A stretch of DNA of 18,833 nucleotides from JAICLL01 sp035252155 (GCA_035252155.1 DATFDL010000299.1:1-18833), one strand, 5' to 3'; shown: positions 1 through 10,438, numbered from the stretch's first letter. Notes: a model not told the origin generated them from the sequence alone. Translations and numbers: made by a program.

Positions 1-324
1 AGCCCCGATCGACAGCAGCGTAGCGGCGCTTTTTGCATAGTCTGGAATGACGACGCGAATCGTTGATGCCAAATGCCGAGCAAGAAGTATGAACTTATAG
101 GCGATGGTCGCGTCGCCGCCGGGCGATTCAAGCCAAATGTCGAGTTGGGTCTTTTCGCGTTTGCTGGCAATCGCTCCCTCAAGGTATTCTTTGGCAACCT
201 CAAATGTCGGGCTGTTCATAAAGGCAAACGGGTCACGCCGCCTGCCACGCTGAAACAGAACAAGAAAATATCTCTCCGGTTCATCGCCCGTACTCTTGCT
301 ATTAACTTTGTCGTGCTCATTCAT
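1..324 (-). CDS. Serine dehydrogenase proteinase-like (SDH/ClpP-fold) protein, C-terminus outside window
   Basis: Reading the minus strand from the ATG at 324 gives 108 open codons to the window edge, so the 3' part is missing. Visible motifs are SPGGD at residues 67-71 (after DIWLE) and AKSAATLLSIGA at 97-108, with Ser99 as candidate nucleophile. This pairing is characteristic of the SDH proteinase family (formerly DUF114), a ClpP/SppA-like fold often associated with membranes. The first 20 residues are polar and show no signal peptide. An in-frame TGA about 20 codons upstream leaves this ATG as the only ATG start; no clear Shine-Dalgarno site is seen. The gene is divergent from the DUF1549 gene at 556. 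Family assignment is by motif recognition only; a SppA-type peptidase is the alternative. Confidence 0.72.
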   Translation of the reverse strand, partial: MNEHDKVNSKSTGDEPERYFLVLFQRGRRRDPFAFMNSPTFEVAKEYLEGAIASKREKTQLDIWLESPGGDATIAYKFILLARHLASTIRVVIPDYAKSAATLLSIGA

Positions 325-555
325 GCGCCATATCGTCGTTGCGCCTGCATGAGAAGTCAATCATTTTCGCCCATTGGCGACCTAGTTGGCCGGGTAGGTG
401 GTGGCTGCCCAGCAACACACTAATAGCCCACTACCGCGAGGGCCGGGGCTACCCGGTCGCGCGGGCGAGAAGCTATACTGGCGGTTGCCGCAATCACGCC
501 CGCCTAACCATGCCCGGAGTGCGCCGGGCCTAGTCTAGACTCTCAGAAATCTGCG
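325..555. promoter_or_regulatory. Divergent intergenic region with inverted repeats
   Basis: This 231-bp gap separates the minus-strand proteinase-like gene from the plus-strand DUF1549 gene and must hold both promoters. It contains nested inverted repeats: CCGGGTAG at 390-397 pairs with CTACCCGG at 449-456. Between them GGTGGTGG near 398-405 pairs imperfectly with CCCACTACC near 427-435. A short stem CCGGG/CCCGG lies at 513-528 and a 10-bp palindrome AGTCTAGACT at 532-541. TATACT at 474-479 is a possible -10 hexamer but has no convincing -35. I see no supportable gene; a 64-codon open frame at 339-533 looks random. Confidence 0.45.
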
Positions 556-3696
<3,141 letters not shown>

Positions 3697-3710
3697 CAAC
3701 TCCCAAGAGA

Positions 3711-3842
3711 ATGCTTGCTATGTTCGGCATGGGACCGTTTGAACTTTTGATCGTCGGCGTGATGGCGCTCCTGATCGTTGGAGTGCCGATCGTCGCCGTG
3801 ATTATTCTGGTGGCCTGGTTCACAAAACAGAAAACCAAATGA
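3711..3842 (+). CDS. 43-residue TatA-like single-span membrane peptide
   Basis: A small open frame lies 14 bases after the DUF1549 gene; its TGA overlaps the ATG of the DUF1501 gene (ATGA, 3839-3842), so translation is probably coupled. The peptide is almost entirely one hydrophobic span (about residues 9-37) ending in a basic tail TKQKTK. Its beginning, MFGMGPFELLIVG from residue 4, resembles the N-terminus of TatA/TatB-type twin-arginine translocase subunits. It lacks the FG hinge and amphipathic helix that normally follow. In-frame starts at 3711, 3720 and 3729 are possible; MFGMG at 3720 best fits the TatA pattern, and no strong Shine-Dalgarno site decides. Coding status is inferred from the exact operon fit and the coherent membrane sequence. 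A function in Tat export is only a suggestion. Confidence 0.62.
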   Translation: MLAMFGMGPFELLIVGVMALLIVGVPIVAVIILVAWFTKQKTK

Positions 3843-5272
3843 ATTGCCAAGATTACCTGTATCGAAATCACGACCCTCGAGAACTCAGCCGGCGCTGGTT
3901 TCTGCAAAAGTGCGGCGTGGGGCTGGGCGGGCTGGCGTTAAGCCAGTTACTCTCGCCCGAGGAGAATGCGGCTGCTCAAGCCACCGGCCCGCTGGCGCCG
4001 AAAGCGCCGCATTATCCCGGCAAAGCCAAGAACGTCATCTTTCTGTTCATGGCCGGCGCGCCGAGCCATTTGGAACTGTTCGACAACAAGCCGCAGTTGG
4101 CTAAGTTCGACGGCACGCTGCCGCCGGCCGACTTGCTCAAAGGCTATCGCGCGGCGTTCATCAATCCCAACTCGAAGTTGCTGGGACCAAAGTTCAAATT
4201 CGCCCGACATGGCAAATGCGGGGCCGAACTTTCGGAGCTGCTGCCGCACCTGGCAGGCGTGGCCGACGACATCGCCATCGTGCGGTCGATGACCACCGAC
4301 GCCTTCAACCATGCTCCCGGCCAGATTTTGATGAGCACCGGCTCGCAGCAATTCGGCCGGCCGAGTCTCGGTTCGTGGGTCACCTATGGCCTGGGCAGCG
4401 AGTCGCAGGAACTGCCCGGCTTTGTGGTGTTCAGCTCGGGCAAAAAAGGCCCCAGCGGCGGCAACAGCAACTGGGGCAGCGGCTTTTTGCCGACCGTCTA
4501 TCAGGGCGTGCAGTTTCGCGGCAGCGGCGACCCGGTGTTGTACCTCTCGAACCCGCCGGGCGTCGACGGCCCCCTGCAGGCGGCCTCGCTGGAATCGATC
4601 GGCCGGCTCAACCAGATACGGCTCGATGTGGTGGGGGACCCCGAAATCGCCACCCGCATCAACTCATTCGAGATGGCCTTTCGCATGCAGGCCAGCGCCC
4701 CGGAGCTGATGGACCTGGCCGCCGAGCCGGAACACGTGCTGAAGCTTTACGGCGCCGAGCCGGGCAAGCCGTCGTTCGCCAACAATTGCCTGCTGGCCCG
4801 GCGGCTGGTCGAACGCGGCGTGCGTTTCGTCGAAATCTTTCACGAAGCCTGGGATCAGCACGGCAATCTGGTCAACGACCTGAAGCATAATTGTCAGGAC
4901 ACCGATCAGGCCGCCGCCGCGCTGGTCAAAGACCTCAAACAGCACGGACTGCTCGACGAGACGTTGGTGATCTGGGGCGGCGAATTTGGCCGCACGCCGA
5001 TGGTGCAAGGCGGCAATGACGGCCGCGACCATCATCCCAACGCTTTTACCATGTGGCTGGCCGGCGGAGGCGTCAGGCCCGGCGTCACGCTGGGGGAGAC
5101 TGACGAGCTAGGCTTCAACGTCGCCCGCGACCGCGTACACGTACACGACCTGCACGCCACGATTCTGCATTTGTTGGGGTTCGATCACACGCGCCTGACG
5201 TATCGTTTTCAGGGGCGCGATTTCCGAATCACCGATGTCGAGGGACGGATTGTCAGCGAGTTGCTGGCGTGA
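3839..5272 (+). CDS. DUF1501 domain-containing protein with twin-arginine signal
   Basis: A 477-residue DUF1501 protein, a sulfatase/alkaline-phosphatase-like fold family abundant in Planctomycetes and usually encoded directly after a PSCyt1/DUF1549/DUF1553 gene. The N-terminus MNCQDYLYRNHDPRELSRRWFL is typical of the family; SRRWFL at residues 17-22 followed by a hydrophobic stretch is a Tat signal, implying folded export. Recognisable family segments are KNVIFLFMAGAPSHLELFD, FNHAPGQILMSTGS, WGGEFGRTP followed by GRDHHPNAFTMW, and HDLHATILHLLGFDH near the C-terminus. The His and Asp residues there fit a metal-dependent hydrolase-like site, but no activity is established. The start overlaps the small membrane gene upstream by 4 bases. 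Length is normal and no damage is seen. Confidence 0.94.
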   Translation: MNCQDYLYRNHDPRELSRRWFLQKCGVGLGGLALSQLLSPEENAAAQATGPLAPKAPHYPGKAKNVIFLFMAGAPSHLELFDNKPQLAKFDGTLPPADLLKGYRAAFINPNSKLLGPKFKFARHGKCGAELSELLPHLAGVADDIAIVRSMTTDAFNHAPGQILMSTGSQQFGRPSLGSWVTYGLGSESQELPGFVVFSSGKKGPSGGNSNWGSGFLPTVYQGVQFRGSGDPVLYLSNPPGVDGPLQAASLESIGRLNQIRLDVVGDPEIATRINSFEMAFRMQASAPELMDLAAEPEHVLKLYGAEPGKPSFANNCLLARRLVERGVRFVEIFHEAWDQHGNLVNDLKHNCQDTDQAAAALVKDLKQHGLLDETLVIWGGEFGRTPMVQGGNDGRDHHPNAFTMWLAGGGVRPGVTLGETDELGFNVARDRVHVHDLHATILHLLGFDHTRLTYRFQGRDFRITDVEGRIVSELLA

Positions 5273-5318
5273 TTGGCCGGCAAAAAGATTCAGGGCAAAA
5301 AACTAAAAAGAGAAGGCG

Positions 5319-5933
5319 ATGTCGATTTCCAACGTCACACCCGGTCTTACGCCCAAGGACTGGCCGGGCTTCCTTACGGATATCTTGCCGCGCCAGGGAA
5401 ACTGGAGCGACGAGGAATATCTCGTGCTCACCGAGCAGACCAACCGACTGGTGGAGTTCACCGATGGCTTCTTGGAAGAATTGCCCATGCCGACCGAGCG
5501 ACACCAGGCGATGGTCGAATACCTCTTCGATGAATTCCGGGCGTATATCAAGCCGCGAGGCGGCAAAGCTCGATTCGCCCCACTCCGACTGCAAATCAGG
5601 CCGGGCAAGTATCGTGAGCCCGACATCTTGCTCGTGTTGTCGCTCTCCGATCCGCGCCGGCAAGATCGATTTTGGAGAGGCGCGGATCTGGCGATCGAAG
5701 TGGTCAGCCCGGACAAGCCCGAGCGCGACCTGGTCGAGAAACCCGCCGACTATGCCGAAGGCGGAGTGCAAGAGTATTGGATCGTGAACCCGATCGACGA
5801 GACGATCAGCGTTTTGCGGCTTGGAGGCGCGACCTACGTCGAGGCGGGAATGTACCGCCGCGGCGACGCAGCCAGCTCGGTGCTATTGCCCGGATTTAGC
5901 TTGGACGTGGCGGCCGTTTTCGAGGCCGAATGA
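5319..5933 (+). CDS. Uma2 family endonuclease-like protein
   Basis: A 204-residue protein of the Uma2 family (formerly DUF820), a PD-(D/E)xK restriction-endonuclease fold found in many copies in cyanobacteria and planctomycetes. The core is intact: VEFTDGFLEELPMP (45-58), REPDILLV with Asp102, AIEVVSP with Glu127, then RDLVEKPADYAEGGVQEYWIVNP with Lys141. These fit the metal-binding and catalytic D...ExV...K pattern. No methylase or partner gene is adjacent, so the biological role is unknown. The ATG is preceded by AGAAGG at about 5-base spacing and lies 46 bases after the DUF1501 stop, so cotranscription is possible. It meets the minus-strand sugar kinase tail to tail with one base between stop codons. 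Confidence 0.9.
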   Translation: MSISNVTPGLTPKDWPGFLTDILPRQGNWSDEEYLVLTEQTNRLVEFTDGFLEELPMPTERHQAMVEYLFDEFRAYIKPRGGKARFAPLRLQIRPGKYREPDILLVLSLSDPRRQDRFWRGADLAIEVVSPDKPERDLVEKPADYAEGGVQEYWIVNPIDETISVLRLGGATYVEAGMYRRGDAASSVLLPGFSLDVAAVFEAE

Positions 5934-5934
5934 A

Positions 5935-6888
5935 TTACCACGCCTCAATGGTCAGGCGGTGCTCGCGCATGAAGGCAAGGGCTTCGTCGCGGTTGAAGAC
6001 ACTGTCAGTGGCGCCGATCGAACGCACGCAGCTTGCCCCCAAGGAGCTGCCCCACTCGAGGCAGCGCCACGGATCGCCCCCGTCGAGCAAGCCGGCGATG
6101 TATCCCGCGTCGAATGCGTCGCCGGCTCCCGTAGCCCCGACGTAATTCACCGGATACGTCTCGGCTTGCAGCCGAAGGCCCTCGGCCACGAGGACGGTGC
6201 CGCGACCCCCGCAGGTGATCACCACCGTTCGGGCGCCTGCGGCGTGAAACCATTCGGCCTGGCGGCGTGGGTCGTCCAGGCCGGTGAGCAGGGCTGCCTC
6301 GTCGTTGTTGGGCAAGAAGATGTCGGTTTCGGGCAACAACGGCTCTAGCTGCGGCCAGTAGTCGCCCGGACCAGGCACGACCACGTCGAGCATCGTGATG
6401 ACGCCCGCCGCTCGAGCCTGCCGAAACAGTTCAGCGAGGTCCGTCGACTTTAGGTTGGGCATCAGAAAAAAGCCGCCGACATAAAACACCTTGGCCTGGC
6501 GGACGCGCGCCAGCGGAATATCGGCCGCCGACAGTCGTCCGTTGGCCCCGATGGTGTGGATGAAGCGGCGGTCTTCGCCGGTCACGTTGATGATCAATGT
6601 GCCCGAAGTCCCTACGTCCGAGAGTCGGCGGATCGAGCTGGTATCGACTCCGCGATCGTCGAGCGTTTCGATGACAAATCGGCCGAAGGCATCGTCGCCG
6701 ACGCAACCGGCCACCGCCACCTGCACGCCCAGGCGGGCCAAATCCATCGCCGCGTTCGAGGCACAGCCGCCGATGTTCAAGAGCAGATGGTCGCTCAGCA
6801 GCAACTCGCCCGCATTGGGTACTCGCGGAATGGGAGCGCAGAGATGGTCGGCCACGAGCACGCCCACGCTGAGACAGTCGATCGACAT
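5935..6888 (-). CDS. PfkB/ribokinase family carbohydrate kinase
   Basis: A 317-residue cytoplasmic kinase of the PfkB family, which phosphorylates sugars or nucleosides using ATP. Diagnostic parts are the N-terminal NIGGCASNAAMDLARLG (38-54, first PfkB signature region), a substrate-lid region with FIHTIGANGRL (109-119), and the C-terminal signature GATGAGDAFDAGY (251-263) with catalytic Asp257 and the anion hole GAGD. Length is standard for the family. The substrate cannot be read from sequence; ribose, fructose, 2-keto-3-deoxygluconate or a nucleoside are all possible. It appears to be a single-gene unit, divergent from the lipoprotein gene at 7073 and convergent with the Uma2 gene. No Shine-Dalgarno site is obvious before the ATG. 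Confidence 0.92.
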   Translation of the reverse strand: MSIDCLSVGVLVADHLCAPIPRVPNAGELLLSDHLLLNIGGCASNAAMDLARLGVQVAVAGCVGDDAFGRFVIETLDDRGVDTSSIRRLSDVGTSGTLIINVTGEDRRFIHTIGANGRLSAADIPLARVRQAKVFYVGGFFLMPNLKSTDLAELFRQARAAGVITMLDVVVPGPGDYWPQLEPLLPETDIFLPNNDEAALLTGLDDPRRQAEWFHAAGARTVVITCGGRGTVLVAEGLRLQAETYPVNYVGATGAGDAFDAGYIAGLLDGGDPWRCLEWGSSLGASCVRSIGATDSVFNRDEALAFMREHRLTIEAW

Positions 6889-6924
6889 AAAGAGGAATCG
6901 CTAAGAGTCGGCTTTGGCGGAGCG

Positions 6925-6978
6925 AAAGACGACTTTACACGCCGCCGCCGACTGCCGCAAATCGGCGGCTTTCGTCTT
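6925..6978. repeat. Nested inverted repeat in divergent promoter region
   Basis: Inner arms GCCGCCGA (6944-6951) and TCGGCGGC (6962-6969) pair perfectly around a 10-base loop. Outer arms AAAGACGA (6925-6932) and TCGTCTT (6972-6978) can extend the structure with an asymmetric bulge. It sits in the 184-bp gap between the divergent sugar kinase and lipoprotein genes, so it may be a regulator site or a leader-RNA hairpin of the lipoprotein transcript. Confidence 0.4.
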
Positions 6979-7072
6979 GACCCAAACGACGGTTCGTGCA
7001 AGACTTCGCGGCCCATTTTGCCCGGCGAAACGGAACTGTTTTGATTCGACTGATTCGACAGGAGTGGACGCG

Positions 7073-7786
7073 ATGAAACGCGGTGGTTGGCTTTTCCCAT
7101 TGGCGTGCATGTTTGGATTTTCGGTGGGCTGCGGTGGGCCGTCAGGTGGCCAGCCGGCGGCCGACGCAGCAAGCTCGGCTGAATCTTCGGGTCTGGCCGA
7201 TGGCGCGGATGGCGACGAAGCTTCGGACGATGAATCCGCTGCCGGCCCTGAGGCCACCGTTTCGGCCTTTTTGAATGCGATCAAATCAGGCGATCAGGAC
7301 ACGGCCAACGCGATGTTGACCACTCTGGCCCGCGAAAAGACGGCCGAGCAGGAGATGGGGCTGGCCCCCACCGAGAGCGACACCGCTGAGTTTGAAATCG
7401 GCGAGATTGAGTTTCCGCCCGAAGGCGACGGCCGACTGGCGCACGTTGCCAGCAAATGGACCGACATCGGCGAAGACGGCCAGCCGGTCACCGACGAAAT
7501 CCTGTGGGCGCTGCGACGCGAGAAAGAGGGCTGGCGGATCGGCGGAATGGCGACGCATGTTTTCGCGGATCAGCCGCCGGTAATTCTCGACTTTGAGGAT
7601 CCAGAAGACATGCAGCGCAAGCAGCTTCTTGTGGAGCAAGAGATGGAGCTCCGGGCCCGCACCGAAGCGGACGTGCAAGGGCAGGGAACCATGCAAACGG
7701 GCCGCGACGAATCCAGCGAAGAGGCGAATACCGACCTCGAAGCCCGTCGCGTGCCGTCTCGCAGCCGGCCAGCCAAACGGCAGTAA
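7073..7786 (+). CDS. Putative exported lipoprotein, NTF2-like core suspected
   Basis: A 237-residue protein I do not recognise as a named family. Residues 1-19 are a short signal sequence ending FSVGC, a plausible though non-canonical lipobox with Cys20 as lipidated residue. An acidic Ala/Ser/Asp/Gly-rich spacer follows (21-58). A compact domain at about 59-165 begins GPEATVSAFLNAIKSGDQDTANAML and ends with EKEGWRIGGM, a pattern reminiscent of NTF2/SnoaL-like or DUF4878-type lipoproteins. The C-terminal 60 residues are charged (Glu/Arg-rich). The ATG at 7073 is preceded by AGGAG at 8-base spacing, which favours it over the longer open frame reaching upstream. A strong terminator follows at 7825-7850, so the gene is probably monocistronic. 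Confidence 0.8.
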   Translation: MKRGGWLFPLACMFGFSVGCGGPSGGQPAADAASSAESSGLADGADGDEASDDESAAGPEATVSAFLNAIKSGDQDTANAMLTTLAREKTAEQEMGLAPTESDTAEFEIGEIEFPPEGDGRLAHVASKWTDIGEDGQPVTDEILWALRREKEGWRIGGMATHVFADQPPVILDFEDPEDMQRKQLLVEQEMELRARTEADVQGQGTMQTGRDESSEEANTDLEARRVPSRSRPAKRQ

Positions 7787-7824
7787 GCCGTTGGTTTGTA
7801 ACAGATTAGGAGTCGACGGCACGG

Positions 7825-7850
7825 AAGGCCCCGCCAGGGGCCTTTTTTTT
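7825..7850 (+). terminator. Rho-independent terminator after lipoprotein gene
   Basis: Arms AAGGCCCC (7825-7832) and GGGGCCTT (7837-7844) are separated by a GCCA loop and followed by eight T residues (7843-7850). It lies 39 bases after the lipoprotein stop codon. Confidence 0.9.
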
Positions 7851-8174
7851 GCGCTGCGGTCTGCTTTTCGCACACCCGCTGGACGATACATTACCCCCAA
7901 ACAACCGAATCAACTCAATACGTACAGATTGTGCTGTTTGCCGCTTGACAACGATTTTCGCAATGTTACCCTGGTCAAACTAGCGTGTGCAACACATGCA
8001 AGCAACGCAATCGTTAAAGTTTAACTCACGCAGGGCGTTGGCGTTGCAAGCCTGTGCAACACGAACACGATAAGGCCTCCCTCCCCTTTGAGCGGCCGTC
8101 AGGAGGGGGATTGACGAGATTGACGGCCCGATTTCGTTTTCTAGGTACGTACCTGTTTGTTGGAGGAACTACGA
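7851..8174. promoter_or_regulatory. Long non-coding leader/promoter region of the Cys-rich gene, rich in symmetric motifs
   Basis: This 324-bp stretch holds no convincing gene and is visibly more AT-rich than its surroundings. Motifs seen are TTGACA at 7945-7950 (good -35 match, but no good -10 follows) and a direct repeat TGTGCAACAC at 7986-7995 and 8053-8062. A perfect odd palindrome GTTAAAGTTTAAC lies at 8013-8025. GTTGCA/TGCAAC form an inverted repeat at 8043-8048/8055-8060. A perfect 12-bp palindrome AGGTACGTACCT lies at 8143-8154, immediately before the ribosome binding site GGAGG (8162-8166). The arrangement suggests a regulated promoter plus structured 5' leader for the gene at 8175. 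Confidence 0.5.
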
Positions 8175-8612
8175 ATGAATCGTGCATTGGTCTTCGGCAT
8201 CGCGATTTTCCTCGCGGTCGTCGGTATCGCCCTCATGGGGGGCGACAACAAGGTTTTGGCTGGTCACGGCCACGGCGGCTGCGGCGGCGGCTGCATGGGA
8301 TGTGACGGCGGCGGCGCTTGCGGCGGTGCTCCGGCCTGCTGCGGTCCGGCTGACTGCTGCGCTCCCTGTGGCGGTCGTCGCCACCACGGGCACCATCGTC
8401 GGCACCATCGACGCAACGCCTGCTGCGGCCCAGTAGCACCCCCGGCCTGCTGTGGTTGCGCCGGTGGTTACGGTGCTCCTGCTGGCGGTCCGGCCCCCGC
8501 TGGTCCCGAAGCTGCTCCGCCCGCCGCTCCCGAAGCTCCCCCGGCCCCGGGCAACGCCCCGTCGGCCCGGATCGAGCGGAGCCGCGTTCGTTTGGTGCGC
8601 TTCCGCGGTTAG
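8175..8612 (+). CDS. Secreted Cys/His/Gly-rich small protein
   Basis: A 145-residue protein with a clear signal peptide (1-29, hydrophobic LVFGIAIFLAVVGIALM, cleavage likely after VLA). The mature part is Gly/Cys-rich with 14 cysteines between residues 36 and 95, many as CC or CxxC-like clusters (GCGGGCMGC, ACCGPADCCAPC, PACCGC). A His/Arg block (HHGHHRRHHRR, about 70-80) divides it. The tail is Pro/Ala-rich and ends in a basic stretch RIERSRVRLVRFRG. Planctomycetes encode many low-complexity cysteine-rich secreted proteins; metal binding or a disulfide-linked envelope role is plausible, but no family is recognised. The ATG is chosen because GGAGG lies 8 bases upstream and it starts the signal peptide; an upstream TTG would precede that site. 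A very strong terminator follows. Confidence 0.82.
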   Translation: MNRALVFGIAIFLAVVGIALMGGDNKVLAGHGHGGCGGGCMGCDGGGACGGAPACCGPADCCAPCGGRRHHGHHRRHHRRNACCGPVAPPACCGCAGGYGAPAGGPAPAGPEAAPPAAPEAPPAPGNAPSARIERSRVRLVRFRG

Positions 8613-8696
8613 TGGTTGAATCAGGGCTATTAAAGTCCTGAAAACTTTTTATCTTGGATTCGCCAGCCCTGTAGGCGATTCCGAAGCTCAGAAGTC

Positions 8697-8733
8697 GAGC
8701 CGGGCCTCCCAATGGGGAGGCCCGGCTCTTTTT
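8697..8733 (+). terminator. Strong rho-independent terminator after Cys-rich gene
   Basis: A perfect 14-bp GC-rich stem, arms at 8697-8710 (GAGCCGGGCCTCCC) and 8715-8728, with a 4-base loop and T5 tail (8729-8733). A weaker hairpin, CAGGGCT/AGTCCTG at 8622-8640, precedes it. It ends only 13 bases before the next start codon, so the downstream pair probably needs its own promoter or read-through. Confidence 0.93.
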
Positions 8734-8746
8734 GCCGGGCAACATC

Positions 8747-9436
8747 ATGCCACCTTCCGCTAGTAGCGGCCGATCGTCAACCGACGAGAGTTCTCCGGCG
8801 TTGCCGCCCGAATGGCTTCGCACAAGCCTCAGCTTTCTTTTGTTTGTGCATCTCTTCGCCTTGATGGTGGCGGTGCTTGCCAACTGGTATCCCTCGGCGC
8901 TGGCAGTGGAGTTGCGCGCCCGAGTGCCGCTGTTGGCGCCCTACCTTGAGCTTCTCGATATCGACCAGGCGTACGTGCCGCTTTATGGGTTGACCTATGG
9001 CATGGACGAAGACACCGACCAGCGGATCGAGGTGGAATTGAAACTCGCCGATGGAACTCAACGCCGCTTCGTTCTGCCGCGGCCGGGAGTCTGGCCGCAC
9101 CAGCGTTATCGGCGCGAGCAGCGCTTGGCCGAAGTCGCCGCCGACCTAGTGGGCGAAAGCACGAAAAGCCTCGAAAGCTTCTTGCCGCAAGCGATCGCGG
9201 CCCACTACGTCGCCGAAACCGAGGCCGATGGCGCGCACGTGGTTGGTGGCACCATTCGTTGCCGGCGCCAGTTCTGGCAAAGTATGGAAGTTCTGGCGTT
9301 GAGCGAACCCGTCCCGCCCGAAACCGCCGATCTCTACCAGGCCCAGATCTTGACCATCGGCGGCCGAGTGCAACTGCTCAAAAGGGAGGCCGCCGCCGAA
9401 GTCGCCCCGGCCCCCGTGAGAAAGAACACGGAATGA
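8747..9436 (+). CDS. Single-span membrane-anchored hypothetical protein, partner of HTTM protein
   Basis: A 229-residue protein not recognised as a named family. The N-terminus is Ser/Pro-rich, a transmembrane helix lies at about 26-47 (LSFLLFVHLFALMVAVLANW), and the remainder is soluble, including YGLTYGMDEDTDQRIEVELKLADGTQRRFVLP and a short C-terminal Ala/Pro/Lys tail. Its stop overlaps the start of the HTTM gene (ATGA at 9433-9436), implying coupled translation and a shared role in the membrane. The ATG at 8747 is used; a TTG at 8732 would begin inside the terminator T-tract and is unlikely. No catalytic motif is seen. Confidence 0.78.
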   Translation: MPPSASSGRSSTDESSPALPPEWLRTSLSFLLFVHLFALMVAVLANWYPSALAVELRARVPLLAPYLELLDIDQAYVPLYGLTYGMDEDTDQRIEVELKLADGTQRRFVLPRPGVWPHQRYRREQRLAEVAADLVGESTKSLESFLPQAIAAHYVAETEADGAHVVGGTIRCRRQFWQSMEVLALSEPVPPETADLYQAQILTIGGRVQLLKREAAAEVAPAPVRKNTE

Positions 9437-10422
9437 CAGTCATCGGCGATTATCTGGCGACACTCACCCGCGAGTTCGGCGCGGGCTGGAACCGTTTTTG
9501 GTTCACACCGGCCGACGTTTCGACGCTGGGCGCAATCCGGTTGGGCGCCGGCCTGGTGCTGCTCTATTGGTTAGCGACGTTCACGCCCGATTTGACGGCC
9601 TATTTTGGCCCCGACGGCCTGGCGCCGCAGTCCATTCTACGGAATCTTGAAGAGCCGGTTCGCGACGGCAGGCTATTTGTCGTGCCGCAACAAGTGCGCG
9701 AGTCGTTGCCGCGGCCGCACCGTTGGTCGTTGCTCAACCTGCTGCATACGCCAAAAGAGTTGATGCTGGGCCACACCGCGGCGCTGGTGATCGCTCTGCT
9801 ATTCGCGGTCGGCCTCTTCACGCGCGTCACCACGCCGCTGGCCTTGCTTGTGTTACTCTCCTACATTCACCGCGGTCCGGTGTTCACGTCGCAGGTCGAG
9901 CCGATTTTGGCCTTCGTCATGCTGTACCTTTGTTTCGGCCCGGCGGGCAAAGCCTGGTCGTTCGATCATTGGTTGGCGCTCCGACGTCATTCACGTCAAC
10001 TCACAGCGGGCGATGTGATGAAATGTCGGAAGAGCTCAGCAGCCGCCATCTCGCTACGATTGATTCAGGTGCATCTCGCGCTGGTCTACGCGTTGATGGC
10101 CATCGGCAAGCTGTCGAGCCCGGTCTGGTGGCAGGGCACGGGCGTATGGTGGTTGATTGCCCGGGCCGACGCGCCGCTGGTCGACCTTACAGGGCTTCAT
10201 TCGTTTCCGCACCTTGTTTCCATCTGGACTTACGCCGTCGTGCTTTGGCAAGCGACTTTACCAATCTTGATCTGGCATCCTTTAGCAAGGCCGTTGCTGC
10301 TGGTGGTTAATGCGATCATGTGGGGGCTGCTGGCGCCGGTGACCGGCTTGCTGGATTGTGCTCTGATGATGGTAATCGCCAGTCTGGCATTTGTACCGCG
10401 CGTTGGCAGGCACGATATTTAG
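9433..10422 (+). CDS. HTTM (horizontally transferred transmembrane) domain protein
   Basis: A 329-residue polytopic membrane protein. The pattern fits the HTTM domain, related to the membrane part of vitamin-K-dependent gamma-carboxylase: FWFTPADVSTLGAIRLGAGLVLLYW near the start, YFGPDGLAP (57-65), RGPVFTSQVEPILAFVMLYLCFGPAG (147-172), then RLIQVHLALVYALMAIGKLSSPVWWQGTGVWW (209-240). About six to eight membrane helices are visible. No carboxylase C-terminal domain is present, so function is unknown; planctomycete HTTM proteins are common and uncharacterised. The start is set by the ATGA overlap with the upstream gene. The longer open frame beginning at 9259 is the wrong frame of that gene. 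A 90-bp inverted-repeat element lies just downstream. Confidence 0.85.
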   Translation: MTVIGDYLATLTREFGAGWNRFWFTPADVSTLGAIRLGAGLVLLYWLATFTPDLTAYFGPDGLAPQSILRNLEEPVRDGRLFVVPQQVRESLPRPHRWSLLNLLHTPKELMLGHTAALVIALLFAVGLFTRVTTPLALLVLLSYIHRGPVFTSQVEPILAFVMLYLCFGPAGKAWSFDHWLALRRHSRQLTAGDVMKCRKSSAAAISLRLIQVHLALVYALMAIGKLSSPVWWQGTGVWWLIARADAPLVDLTGLHSFPHLVSIWTYAVVLWQATLPILIWHPLARPLLLVVNAIMWGLLAPVTGLLDCALMMVIASLAFVPRVGRHDI

Positions 10423-10438
10423 TCCCCGCGCCGTTCTT

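Noticed and set aside
339..533. 64-codon plus-strand open frame
   Set aside because: It has no ribosome binding site, domain or plausible composition, and it overlaps the inverted repeats of the divergent promoter region.
7945..7972. Sigma-70 type promoter from TTGACA
   Set aside because: No acceptable -10 hexamer occurs at 15-18 bases spacing, so it is reported only as a motif in the regulatory region.
8732..8746. TTG start for the one-span membrane gene
   Set aside because: It falls within the T-tract of the terminator at 8697-8733; the ATG at 8747 is better.
9259..9432. N-terminal extension of the HTTM gene
   Set aside because: This part is an out-of-frame reading of the upstream gene; the ATGA overlap at 9433 is the natural start.
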